Origin: Cyathus striatus
Taxonomy: Eukaryota > Basidiomycota > Agaricomycetes > Agaricales > Nidulariaceae
DNA: 64,000 bases
Reading direction: 5' to 3'
Assembly: GCA_025738555.1 (NCBI GenBank)
Contig: JAOVFP010000001.1
Location: forward strand, 6,262,001 to 6,326,000
Of this stretch, positions 11,920 through 22,784 are shown in pieces (the stretch's first letter is position 1; every line of letters begins with the position of its first letter). The notes under the pieces are model-generated. The model was not told the DNA's origin and ran no database searches. It worked only from the letters and a program-made list of their open reading frames with translations. A program made the translations under genes and the position numbers.

Positions 11920-12165
11920 TGATACAACTAATCTTTACTGTTGAAGTATAATATACAATCTACATACTTGTTGAAAGTATGAAGAAATCAACAAGGAATC
12001 TATACTGTTGAAAGTACAGATTTACAATTGAAGCTATACTTGTTGAAAGTATAACTTCATTAAAAAGAATAGAATAGATAACAAAGCTTTTATGAAAAAT
12101 TTATACTGTTGAAGTATTGATAAAAAAACTTCAAGTTATACTTGTTGAAAGTATAACTTTGTTGA
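11920..12165. promoter_or_regulatory. Repeated ACTGTTGAAGTA / TACTTGTTGAAAGTA spacer between X1 and T1
   Basis: CTGTTGAAG and CTTGTTGAAAGTAT recur every 50-70 bp in the gap between the end of X1 and the start of T1. The spacer between X2 and T2 has the same motifs. The location, upstream of T, fits a promoter or a protein-binding region, but function is inferred from position only. Confidence 0.45.
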
Positions 12166-14042
12166 AAATAACAAAGAAAATATTCTTACAAAGCTCGCTC
12201 CTTTCCTTTTTTACTCCCTCCCCTCTTATCTTTACCCTTGCCCTTATTCTTGTCCTTTTCCTTCTCTTTCTCCTTCTCTCTCTCTTCCTTTTCTTCTTCT
12301 TTCTTCTTCTTCTCAGCAATAGTAATACGCTTATTCAGAATTTCACCTAGATAATCAATACCAGGCTTCCTAGCTCCCCAGACATCTTCATTCTTAATAT
12401 TGGGATCTCCCATAAACCATTGTTCCATCCTTTTAAAATACTTCAGGTTGTGAAAGTGCCTATGAACCCTGAAGTAGGATGATGGTGTTGCAAAAAATAT
12501 GGTATATGTTCGCTCATTACTACTCTCCTTTCCAGTAAAGGATCCATCAGCAATCTTTCCAGGTAACTCCAAAATGATCTTCTGTATAAAGAGCCATTTT
12601 GCATATACAACACGAATACTGACAGTCCCCTCATAGCGCAAAGCAGGAGGAATCTTAAAGATGTCAATAATTTGCTGCTACTCTTTAGTAACTGATCTTA
12701 GAGCTTTACTTGAACCAGAACCAGAAGCCACAGGAGCAGATGTGGTAGCAGCAGGAGCTGAGATCATGTTTGTAGATGAATCAAGTCCTTCCTATGAAAA
12801 CTGTGAGTTAATTATAGCAAATAAATACTCCATACTTACTGCTAAAACATGACAAACTGTATTGTTTTTTTCATTAACAAACCACTCAATATCTTCAAGA
12901 TCTGTTAGAAGTTCTGAATAGTGGCCTTTAATAACCCAAGTATTATCCTCCCAGATAAACATATATGGGTTCAACACTGTACATAGATATAGTCAATATA
13001 TATGTGGACATAAAGAATAGATGATATACCTTTGACATATGAATATTTTTGACCAATCAACTGTACAATTTTACCAAGTTTGTAATGCAATTTAACATTT
13101 TTGATGGCAAAATGTGCTTCTGTTGATTTGCGATTACTGAAAACATGTATGGTTCCAGTTGTAGGTACCTCAAATGGTACTTCATCTCTTTCCTCTATAA
13201 AATGTGTTAAATAGTTAAACAAAACAAAACATTTTAATTATTTACCTGCATCACCAAAGTTAAAATTATTTCCTAGTGCATGCTCACGCATGTGACCACC
13301 TGTAATTTTAGATGCACCTTGTAACTCAAGAGAGTCCACAGCCTTAGCAACAGAGTCATCTTCATCTGAATCAACTTCTTCTGAATGCTGGTCATTAAAT
13401 TGACTCATGAAGCTTTCAAAAGTTTGATCCTCTCTAATAAGATTGGATTCTAAACCAGTTAAACTATCCAAGGTAGATGAATGACTGGATGCAGTGCTAT
13501 GTAATAAAGACTTTCGACTAGACTTTGAAGAGCAGCTGTCAATACTAACAGTGGGACTGGTTGGGCTAGTAGAGCAGTTGCGCCTCTTGTTGTTTTTTTT
13601 AGGAGTTTTATCAACATCCATTTCCTCTGTATCATCATATTCACCCTCAATTGAAGTAGATCCTTTACTTAATAATTCACTAGATTTTGACTTAGAGGTA
13701 TTGCCAGTTGACTTAGATCCACTGAATATGGACAGTTCCTTTTCATTCAATGAATCACCAGAAGTGGACTTAATAGAGCTACTGAATGCAGAGCCACTTG
13801 ATCCTGACCTAGAGTCTGTTGAAGTCTTTACATGAGGTGGGAGTACTGTCCCAGAGCGACCATGAAGCTGAGGAGGTGGAGCAACTGTCAAGTTGCTTCG
13901 CTCCAGAATTAGTTCTGTTCTATATATAATGTAAAGCAATAAGTAGAAAGAATAGAATAAGAAATTATACCTAGTTAGATGAGGTGGCACCCCTTGAGCA
14001 TCAAGCTCTTGGTCCTCTTGTAGACGCTGAACAGAAGATTTC

Positions 14043-16505
14043 CAGTAATTTACACTCCCCCAAGAGGTCTGTACAGATCTGTACGGATCCGCACAGATCC
14101 GTACGAAATCCGCACGGAATCCGAAAATTCCGTACGGATCCGTGCGGATTCCATGCAGATCCGTACAGACCCGTACAGACTTGTATAGATACCATACAGA
14201 ATTTGTATAGTGGCTATTATTATTATTAGAGGTGAATATTCTATATGAATTCCATACATATTCTGTATGGATTCTGTGTGGATTCATGCATTGCTGCCTT
14301 GTCACAGGTGTCAAGTGTGACACTACATGAAATCTGTGATATACTCAATATATAGTATCATGCTCAATGCATAGTGTCATGCTTAATGTATAGTATCACA
14401 CTCAATGTATAGTGTCACACTCAACACTTAGTATCACACTTAATGTATAGTTTCATGCTTAATGCATAGTGTCACACTCAACACTTAGTATCACACTTAA
14501 TGTATAGTGTCATGCTTAATGCATAGTGTCATGCTTAATGCAGAGTGTCACACTCAACACTTCATGTCACACTCAACACTTCATGTCACACTCAACACTT
14601 AGTGTCACACTCAACCCTTAGTGTCACGCTAAATGCAGAGTGTCATGCTCAACACTTAGTGTCACACTCAATGCTTAGTGTCACACTCAACCCTTAGTCT
14701 CATGCTTAATGCAGAGTGTCACACTCAACACTTAGTATCACACTTAATGTATAGTGTCATGCTTAATGCATAGTGTCATGCTTAATGCAGAGTGTCACAC
14801 TCAACACTTCATGTCACACTCAACACTTCATGTCACACTCAACACTTAGTGTCACACTCAACCCTTAGTGTCACGCTAAATGCAGAGTGTCATGCTCAAC
14901 ACTTAGTGTCACACTCAATGCTTAGTGTCACACTCAACCCTTAGTCTCATGCTTAATGCAGAGTGTCACACTCAACACTTAGTATCACACTTAATGTATA
15001 GTGTCATGCTTAATGCATAGTGTCATGCTTAATGCAGAGTGTCACACTCAACACTTCATGTCACACTCAACACTTCATGTCACACTCAACACTTAGTGTC
15101 ACACTCAACCCTTAGTGTCACGCTAAATGCAGAGTGTCATGCTCAACACTTAGTGTCACACTCAATGCTTAGTGTCACACTCAACCCTTAGTCTCATGCT
15201 TAATGCAGAGTGTCACACTCAACACTTAGTATCACACTCAACCCTTAGTGTCACGCTTAACCCTTAATGTCACACTCAACCCTCAGTGTCACACTCAACA
15301 CTTAGTGTCACGCTTAACCCTTAGTGTCACATTCAACACTTAGTGTCACACTCAACGCTTAGTGTCACACTCAACACTTAGTGTCACGCTTAACCCTTAG
15401 TGTCACATTCAACCCTTAGTGTCACACTCAACCCTTAGTGTCACACTCAACACTTAGTGTCACGCTTAACCCTTAGTGTCACATTCAACACTTAGTGTCA
15501 CACTCAACCCTTAGTGTCACACTCAACACTTAGTGTCACGCTTAACCCTTAGTGTCACGTTCAACACTTAGTGTCACACTCAACACTTAGTGTCATGCTT
15601 AACCCTTAGTGTCACGTTCAACACTTAGTGTCACACTCAACTCTTAGTGTCATGCTCAACACTTAGTGTCACACTCAACCCTTAGTGTCACGCTTAATGC
15701 AGAGTGTCACACTCAATGCTTAGTGTCACACTCAACCCCTAGTGTCACACTCAACCCTCAGTGTCACACTCAACCCATAGTGTCACACTCAATGCTTAGT
15801 GTCATGCTCAACTCATAGTGTCACACTCAACCCTTAGTGTCACGCTTAATGCAGAGTGTCACACTCAACCCATAGTGTCACACTCAATGCTTAGTGTCAC
15901 GCTCAACTCATAGTGTCACACTCAACCCTTAGTGTCACGCTTAATGCAGAGTGTCACACTCAACTCCTAGTGTCACACTCAACCCTTAGTATCACACTGA
16001 ACATGTAGTGTCACACTCAACCCTTAGTATCATGCTTAACACATAGTGTCACACTCAACCCATAGTGTCACACTCAATGCTTAGTGTCACACTCAACACT
16101 TAGTATCATGCTTAACCCTTAGTGTCACACTTAACCCATTGTATCACACTCAACACTTAATGTCACAATCAATGTATAGTGTCACGCTTAATGGAGAGTG
16201 TCACACTTAGTGCTTAGTATCACACAATTTTCTATTCTAATTTTCTATAAGGAAATAAGTATAATAAGATTCTGTACAGATTCTGTACAGAATTTTTCAG
16301 GTCTGTAATGCGGAATTCTGCGGAATCTGCACGGAATTTTTGATTCTGTGCGGAATCTGTGCAGAATCTGTACAGACCCAAAAAAACCTCTGCCAAAAAG
16401 AAAAAAATCTGTGCAGATTCCGCACAGATTCCGAAAATTCCGTATGGATTCCGCACGGATTCCGTGTGGATCTGTACAGAACACCTGGCTAAGTGTAAAG
16501 AGCTC
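14043..16505 (+). mobile_element. A2: non-autonomous XT-family element, 2.46 kb, 8-bp TSD AAGATTTC
   Basis: Near-twin of A1: left end CAGTAATTTACACTCCC, right end read inward GAGCTCTTTACACTTAGCC, GGATCCG-type iterons at about 14070-14180 and 16265-16470, and the AGTGTCACACTCAACNCTT minisatellite between. AAGATTTC is duplicated at 14035-14042 and 16506-16513. It lies in exon 2 of X1, a few bases after the splice acceptor. The minisatellite is in one orientation throughout, with a higher-order repeat of 247 bp in about three copies (marker TTCATG at 14561, 14808, 15055). Confidence 0.92.
14320..16215. repeat. Minisatellite of A2 with 247-bp higher-order repeat
   Basis: The array of about 19-20 bp monomers is in one orientation. 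Blocks containing the variants ACTTCATGTC and CGCTAAATGCAGAG repeat as 247-bp cassettes from about 14540 to 15230. The rest is less ordered. Confidence 0.85.
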
Positions 16506-16930
16506 AAGATTTCCTATAAAAGAATAAATTAAGTGCAACAGATATTATTAAACAACATGACTTACTTGACTTTCTTCCTCCGTCCTTTGGGAATAGGTTT
16601 CTGTTTTATCTTCTTTCCCTTCCCTGTACCTTTCTCTGACACCTCTATTACATCCTCCTCTTCCTCCTCCTCTTCCTCCTCCTCCTCCTTATTGCCATCA
16701 CTCTCATTATCCCCTTCTTGCTCCTCATTGCTCTCAGATTGATTCCCTTTCCTGCCCCTTCCCTTTGGTCGAGCCCTAGAAGCAGGCCTCCCCCTTTTAG
16801 CAGTTGGAGCACGACTAGAAGCACCACTTGCAGGTGCAGTGGTAGTATTCCTAGATCTGGATCTAGTGGAAGAGGATGGTGGAGCAGCACCAGCACCAGC
16901 AGCAGCAGTCTTGGACCTAGTGGTATGCAT

Positions 16931-17336
16931 GGTAGACAAAAGTAGACAGTAAAAAAGCAGTGTAAAAAGCGAAATTGTATCTTAAGTGTTGTGCACTCAG
17001 ATAAAGGAAGAAAGGGAAAAGAGACACAGTCTTTACTTATATCATTCATGGGACTTGGTCAATCAATCTCTGGCGGCACAAAAGAAGAAAAGAAGCATGT
17101 ATTATTAACATGAGACAGACATGTGTCTACTCTATAAATAACATTCCTACCTCGAACTCCAACTCCTACTCAATTGGGTGCTGTTTCAATGGTCACTGGC
17201 AACTGCCAGGACTCAATGAACCAGCACCAAAGAGGAGGAGAGGAAGGGAGGGCTTGGAAGGGAGGGGTAAGAAAGATACATATGTGCATTGGGGTGTTGA
17301 CATGGGAGAAACCACGATATAAATAGATTTTGTGAG
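16931..17336. other. 5' flank of X1 with a 17-bp motif shared with X2
   Basis: No gene is seen. CACTGGCAACTGCCAGG at 17194-17210, about 265 bp upstream of the X1 start, is identical to 38367-38383, about 220 bp upstream of the X2 start. It contains the inverted repeat TGGCA/TGCCA. A promoter role is inferred from position. Confidence 0.4.
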
Positions 17337-17337
17337 A

Positions 17338-18475
17338 GAGGAAAAGCGTTTGCACTCGGGGACGTTGTGGTGGAGGGGAGAGGTGAGCATTGTGCTCAAA
17401 GATGTGACAGGGGCTCAGGCACGGTGTGGAGAAGGGGAGGAAAGAGCATTGCACTCAGGTTGTGGGGAAGGTGAGAGGTGAGCACTGAGCACTGAGACAT
17501 TGTGGGGAATGTGGGGAGGGGAGGAGGGAGTGTTTGCATTCGAAGACATTGTGGGGGGATGGGAACCGAGAGTGTTTGCGCTCAGACACGGTGTGGGGAG
17601 GGGAGGAAAGAGCATTTGTGCTCGAAGATGTAGCGGGGGGTGGGAAATGAAGAGCGTTAGCGCTCAGGCATCATGTAGGGAGGGGAGGAACGAGCGTTTG
17701 TGCTCGAAGACGTTGCGGGGGGTGGGGAACAAAGAGCGTTTGCGCTCAGACACGGCGTGAGGAGGGGAGGAACGAGCGTTTGCACTCGAAGATGTTGCAG
17801 GGGAGGGGAAGAAAGAGTGTTTGCGCTCAGATACGGTGTGGGGAAGAGGAAGAAAGAGCGTTTGTGCTCGAAGATGTTGTGGGGGGTGGGGAACAAGGAG
17901 CGTTTGCGCTCAGACACAGTGTAGGGAGGGGAAGAATGAGCATTTGTGCTCGAAGACGTTGCAGGGGGGGGGGAACCGAGAGTGTTTGCGCTCAGATACG
18001 GCGTGGGGAAGAGGAGGAAAGAGCGTTTGCGCTCAGACACGGTGTGGGGAGGGGTACAGGGGAGAGGGGAGGGAAACGACGAGCGTTTGCACTCAGACGT
18101 GGTACAGGGGAGAGGGGAGGGAAACATGAGTGTTTGCACTCATAGATGTTACGGGGGGAGGGAGGGGAGGGAACGAGCGTTTGCACTCATACATGGCGTG
18201 GGGGAGAGGACATCGAGCGTTTGCACTCAGACGTCATAGAGGAGAGGGAGGGGGGAGCGTTTGCGCTCAGACATGGCATGAGGGACAGAACGTCAAGCGT
18301 TTGCGCTCAGACGTCACAGAGGAGAGGGAGGACGGAGCGTTTGCGCTCATACGTGGCATAGGGGAGGGAAGGAGGAGTGTTTGCGCTCATACGTGGCATG
18401 GGGGAGGGGAAGAGGAGCGATTGCACTCAAAACATCACGGGGGAGAGGGGCTAGAAGGGAGCGTTACGCTCAGTG
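17338..18475. repeat. G-rich minisatellite of unit 1 (GAGCGTTTGCGCTC)
   Basis: Monomers of about 38-58 bp each combine GAGCGTTTGCGCTC (a small hairpin, GAGCG/CGCTC) with a run such as GGGGAGGGGAGG. The + strand is G-rich, so the X-sense strand is C-rich. Long open frames across it are repeat artefacts. The same position in units 2, 3 and 5 holds unrelated arrays. Confidence 0.85.
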
Positions 18476-18805
18476 ACACTGGAGTGAGGGAAGAAAGAGA
18501 GAATGCACACCTTAACGCCATCGTGGGGACAAACAACGCGCATTCCGGAATAAACAGAGAGAAAAGCGATTGTGCTCGATAAGAAAGAGCGATTGCGCCC
18601 AAAGAAGAGAGGAAGAGGATCGAAGGTAAAGTGGAAATGATAGAGCGAATGGAAGGTGGGGGGAGCAAGGGAGCGAATGGAGAGTGGGAATAAAAAATTA
18701 ATTGACAAGTCGCCCCACAAAAAAAGACGTACGTACGTGTGACTAATCGCGTGCTTATTAATAATAATAACATTACATAATATTTAATGACATCATCTAT
18801 TTATG

Positions 18806-18893
18806 ATTGATAGCCCATTGGCGCTTTCGGAATAAGCGCCGGTAACGTGACCACATCGAGGGTTCAATTCTGCTAAGATGCAATCTTATTTTA
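18806..18893 (+). ncRNA. tRNA-like Pol III cassette of unit 1
   Basis: A-box-like TAGCCCATTGGCG at 18811, B-box-like GGTTCAATTC at 18861-18870 and a T4 stop at 18889-18892. It points to the X-side end, about 340 bp away. Folding into a full cloverleaf is not convincing. Confidence 0.5.
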
Positions 18894-18904
18894 CACTGAT
18901 AACT

Positions 18905-19210
18905 TATACAAATATAAGTGATAGTCAGATGATAGTCAGGTGAAATTGTATCAATCAACTCTCAGATTAGTATCTGATACTAGATTGAATAAGAGTAAGG
19001 TGATAGTAAGGTGATAGTAGGGTGAGACTTGTGATTATTCTAATTTTGTATGTAATTATAATCTGACTATCAACTGACTCTCACCTGACTCTCACCTGAC
19101 TCTATGAAAGTCTCACCTGAGTCTCAACTAAGTCTCATCTTACTATCAATCTACTCTTTGATACTATCAACTGACTCTCAACTGACTCTCTGATAGTCAG
19201 TTGAAACATG
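18905..19210. repeat. X-side iterons of unit 1
   Basis: Copies of GACTCTCACCT and GATAGTCAGGTGA in both orientations, matching the T-side iterons at 8778-9290. They run up to CAACTGACTATCAG just inside the end. Confidence 0.8.
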
Positions 19211-19689
19211 TGGCTAAGTGTCACGACCTCCAAATAATATGACCTAATAAGTGTTATAATTAGACAAGAATTCACCTATTTCAGTTTGTAAAGATGGAAG
19301 ATGGATACTGAAAGGAAGATTCTCAAAAGCCTCACAGCAATCTGATGCACTTGAGTGGAGACATGAGAGTAATAAGTACATCATTGAGATTCTAGCAGAT
19401 GGTGCTGTAGATCAGCAAATTCCAGGGCCATCTTCCATGTTTACATTTGATAAGCCATCTAAGTCAAAATCCAAATCATCAATGAGTAATAATGATATAA
19501 CTCAGCTGCTTATATCTCAGTTTGAGATTCCTAAACATCTTCAAAACATGAGTGGGAAGGACAGTATAAGAATGACATATTTGAAATACTGTAAGATCAA
19601 TGAGATCTTTAATAAAGAAGTGGAGATGGCTTCTTTAGAAGAGGTAGCTGGCTGTCATATTGACAAAAAACCAGTATATTGCACTCTCC

Positions 19690-20070
19690 CACATTCTCAT
19701 TGGACTCCCACTGAACTCTCACTAGACTCTCAAGAGTCTCACTGGAGTCTCACCACAGTCTCAATAGTACAGTGTAGAGGTGTAGTCCTCTACAGAGTGA
19801 GCCTTCCTCAGTCCCAAGTACATAAGACCAGTTCTATAGGGAGAAACTAGCTACACAGGCATAGGGATGATGGTAAGAAAGACTAAAGAGTGGTGATGTA
19901 AGCGAGTCTACTTATGTACTACTGTAAACCTTAACCCAACTCTTACATACAGTGATACTCTCACTGGACTCTCAGTTAAGCCTAACTCTATGCTCTCAGT
20001 ATCTTATCACCATGTATCACTGTACTCTCACTATACTCTCACTATACTCTCACTGTACTCTCACTGTACT
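19690..20070. repeat. T-side iterons of unit 2
   Basis: Degenerate CTCTCACTGGACTC / CTCTCACTATACTC copies, in two blocks separated by about 190 bp of non-repetitive sequence without coding pattern. Confidence 0.75.
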
Positions 20071-20073
20071 CAC

Positions 20074-20760
20074 ATAATGGAAACCCAAAGTGAGTACAGG
20101 TACGGGAATGGGAGTGGGAGTGCGGAAGTAAACTGTGGCTTCAGCATATGTGCCGCACTGCCTGGATATCCCCAGGGAATGGTTCATATTTCAAAACAGA
20201 TGATATCCAATGTAAGGAAACATTCCAGAGTATGTGAGGGGCTTTGCCACTACACTAGGCAGTGGAAGAGGAACCTGAAGGAAAACCCAGAGCAGGTTTT
20301 GGAACTTAGAGTAGGAAGAAAGTGTACAGAATTGATATGAATACTGAAGACTACCTAGTACATTTGGAAGGCTATTTATATGTACTAGTAAGACATAGGT
20401 ATGAATCCGGAGACAGAATACTAAGTGTAAGTAAATGAAATAAAGACTGGGCAAAGAGGAGTAGCAGCACAAATGATGCGCTCAGAATGAAGAATAAGAA
20501 ACTAAACTACATTGCCCATAATGAAATGTACAAGTGAGAATGGAAGAGAGGAGTAATGGTATAATGATACAGTGAGGCCGTCATAAGAGAAACTAAGTAT
20601 CTGGGATACCTGATAGAAAACCTGATGGGTTCTGGGTACATTCCCAGGTGGGAACATCAGGAAGTGTAAACCCGAAGCAGGTACATTCCGGGAATGGTCC
20701 GGTTATATTGGAAGGTCACATGGGAATGTCGGCACAATGTATCCAGACACAGATGTAACA
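20074..20760 (-). mobile_element. E2: solo LTR, truncated at its 3' end
   Basis: Read on the minus strand it starts TGTTACATCTGTGTC at 20760 and matches E3 (29232-29997) and E1, including CATTCCCTGGGGATATCC-type sequence near 20165-20190. It stops at about 20074, missing roughly the last 68 bp relative to E3. The adjacent TGGAG (20761-20765) has no partner on the left. It follows directly on truncated T2, so a deletion probably removed both the LTR end and the rest of T2. Confidence 0.75.
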
Positions 20761-21275
20761 TGGAGCCTCTTTACAAGATGGTGTAGAGCAAGTGTAATGA
20801 CTTGGACAAACAGTAAAAACAGGTTCAACTTCTGTGGTTCTTACAGAGTTTAAAGGGTGTCCTTTTTTAATTGGATCAAGTTTTGAGCCCAATGCATTAA
20901 TTCTCTGCACATCAGTTATATCCTCAGCATTTGAAACTTCATCTTCAGTAAACAAATTATTAATTTTACCACCTAGATCCCTTTTTAGAACTCTAGTAAG
21001 AGCTGTAATCCAACTTGTTGCAGATTTTCTATAGGCTAATTTTTGTTTTCCATGAAGGTTCAATAGGTCTGTGTTATTATTTAAAGTAAATAACACTTTG
21101 AGTACCATTGCTAGTGTAATATCTGCATGGAAGTTGCTTGTAATAAATTCAGAAAAATCTACAAATGTTATTTCAGGAAATGGATCCTGCACTGTAGATG
21201 ATGCCCATGCTTTAGGAATGCATGATATAAAACCATAAAATATAAAAAGCCAAATAAAATAGTGCCAGAAACTGA
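20761..21275 (-). pseudogene. T2: 5' fragment of the unit 2 transposase
   Basis: The fragment aligns with the start of T1: hydrophobic FWHYFIWLFIFYGFISC, then QDPFPEITFVDFSEFI, LFTLNNNTDLLNLHGKQ, and the first CxC5 cysteines (CPSHYTCSTPSC). It ends where the LTR E2 begins at 20760. The rest of CxC5, CxC6 and the D-D-E region are absent. A CAG acceptor precedes the hydrophobic segment in the same phase as in T1, so the first exon again lies upstream. Confidence 0.8.
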
Positions 21276-21343
21276 AATTTTTTAAGTTAGCTTATTATTC
21301 TTGCAGGTTAGGCAAAGCAAACAGAATATCAATTCAAACTATA

Positions 21344-22400
21344 CTGTAGCCGACCATGAAAGTGGCCATTTCAACTTGTGCAACTGTGTGCACCTTTTCA
21401 GTTTGCCCTATGCCAGAAATTGTTCTGCAGACCTGTGTGCATATTATTCATTTATATATTCTGAGAGTTTCAGATTTTTAGATGAAGTATCTAGCTCAGA
21501 ATGAATTTATTTGTTACAAGGACTCCAAATTATGGTTTACAGGGAAACCTGCCACACCTAGGAAATTGAATGTCCCTTGATCACACTATAAGCTACAATA
21601 AGCTAAGACTTCTTGGGCTGCTGACAAAGCAAGCTCGGCTGCATGTGCTTTACCTGGACTGTTCTGCTGAGTTCTCATCTTACTAATAGGATGATATCTC
21701 AATGATAGGGAGCTTTCTACACATGGAATTGCGGGGGTATATTTTTCAGAACCTATTAAATACTTTTCTGACTTCTGCAAAGCCCAATATTTACCTGATA
21801 TTGCAAGCAACTGACTGCATCTGACACTACTAAATTTAGCATAAAAACAAAGATGCTCTTCTCATGCACCAAATAAAATGGGATAAAATAAGTGGAGTAC
21901 ATGATCCTAAAGATATAACCATGTATTGTAGCCTCCAAAAAATCTAAGTAAAAGGAGCTTTCTATGGCCTTCGAGCTTCATACAGATATGGGCCTGTGCC
22001 GGTGAGTAGATAACATATATGTATCAATTGCATAGCAGATCTACATATATTGGGACCATATTAGTTATTTCTACCACCCAGGATATCAATACAACTTATT
22101 TATATACCTAACTGTATTTTTATTTCAGCCTATCGTGGTGTTATAATGGAGGAGTAGCAAGATGATTCTTGAGACAGCATGTGAACCTATAACAAATTGA
22201 GGCCACATCGACATTTTTATCACTTCTAGCTACCACATCTTTACACGCTGAACCCGTTTGGGGTTAAAACTTTGTATATATGTAGCTACAGTATATTACT
22301 ATACATATCACAAAAAAACCGAGCTTAATTTGGTGCTGTGGTCGCTCAAATCACTCAATGGCCACTTACTATAGGTGGCCACTTTCAGGGTTGGCTACAG
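21344..22400. mobile_element. 1.06-kb inverted-repeat element with TA duplication (Tc1/mariner-like)
   Basis: Left end CTGTAGCCGACCATGAAAG and right end read inward CTGTAGCCAACCCTGAAAG, followed in both by TGGCCA. TA flanks at 21342-21343 and 22401-22402. No transposase is recognised inside; the frame at 21586-21810 (minus) has no motif I know. It sits between X2 and T2. Confidence 0.7.
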
Positions 22401-22419
22401 TAGTACAAAAGTAAAACTG

Positions 22420-22680
22420 TTGAAGTTCATATAATACATACTTGACATACTTGTTGAAAGCATGAATAGCTATATAAAAAAACACAAGAAAATAATACTG
22501 TTGAAGTAAAAATATTATACAAGTCTTACATACTTGTTGAAAGGATGTAAGACTGAGAAAAATGAAAAACAGGTACTACTGAAGTAAAAATATTGTACAA
22601 GTCTTACAACTTGTTGAAAGAATATAAGACTTAATATGGTACAATTTTACATACTTGTTGAAAGCATGCATGCATCATAA
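22420..22680. promoter_or_regulatory. TTGTTGAAAG repeat spacer between X2 and T2
   Basis: Alternating CTGTTGAAGTA and CATACTTGTTGAAAGNATG motifs, as in the X1-T1 spacer. Conservation between two units, despite change elsewhere in the spacer, supports a role upstream of T. Confidence 0.45.
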
Positions 22681-22784
22681 TAGAAAAAAAGTCTAACTGA
22701 AAATATGAAAGGGCATTGGGAAAAATTCTTACAAATTATTGTCCCCTCTGTTCTTCTTCCTCTTTCCATCCTTCCTTTTCTCTT

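Larger units (their letters stand above)
12186..16930 (-). pseudogene. X1: partner gene X of unit 1, split by A2 and a stop
   Basis: Starts at ATG 16930 (MHTTRSKT), with a basic Arg/Ser N-terminus, a Glu run and a Lys/Arg tail. Exon 2 (KKSSVQRLQEDQELDAQGV) is interrupted near its start by A2. Then come ILERSNLTVAPPPQ, a Ser-rich region, GASKITGGHMREHALGNNF..FGD, an ERDEVPFEVPTTGTIHVFS exon, NPYMFIWEDNTWVIKGHYSEL, and a C-terminal part with VYAKWLFIQ and RMEQWFMGDP, ending in a long Lys/Glu coiled tail. Introns are 47-60 bp. A TAG at 12680-12678 sits between VTKE and QQIIDIF, where X2 and X3 read through. X is unlike any family I can name. Charge pattern and length (about 600-700 residues) suggest a nucleic-acid-associated partner, but that is a guess. 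Confidence 0.75.
8764..19230 (-). mobile_element. XT unit 1, 10.5 kb, 8-bp TSD CAAATAAT, with T1 and X1
   Basis: The left (T-side) end is CTGTATGTGTCACTCCC and the right (X-side) end, read inward, is GAGGTCGTGACACTTAGCC. CAAATAAT is duplicated exactly at 8756-8763 and 19231-19238. Contents from right to left: iterons, Pol III cassette, G-rich minisatellite, X1, a TTGTTGAAAG repeat spacer, T1, iterons. Both genes are on the minus strand. It contains element A2; without A2 and its duplication it is about 8.0 kb. It landed in an intron of X5. The transposase reads intact while X1 is broken. Confidence 0.92.
5903..19671 (+). pseudogene. X5: partner gene X of unit 5, split by three insertions
   Basis: Pieces on the + strand line up with X1-X3. 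Exon 1 (from about 5903) has an N-terminus of RSRTR type and three tandem copies of a ~114-bp segment (RSSSR...AQEQSG); a 2-nt loss near 6008 shifts the frame. Exon 2 (about 6410-6469 plus 7850-7862) is split by element G. The next exon starts AEQILEDENTSVAPPP, with a TAA at 8017-8019. An acidic Ser/Glu region follows, then a second frameshift near 8440 before GASHAVGGFSCQHAIGNFF. The exon ending at 8733 joins one starting at 19285, and the intron between now holds the whole of unit 1. The last piece, KDGRWILKGRFSKA to VAGCHIDKK, stops at 19671 where unit 2 begins. The gene is dead. Function of the X family is unknown. Confidence 0.7.

Noticed and set aside
17415..18582. Open frames up to 160 codons on both strands
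   Set aside because: They coincide exactly with the GAGCGTTTGCGCTC array and have repeat-periodic sequence.
21586..21938. Transposase gene in the Tc1-like element
   Set aside because: The minus frames lack the DDE pattern and the helix-turn-helix expected, and are too short.
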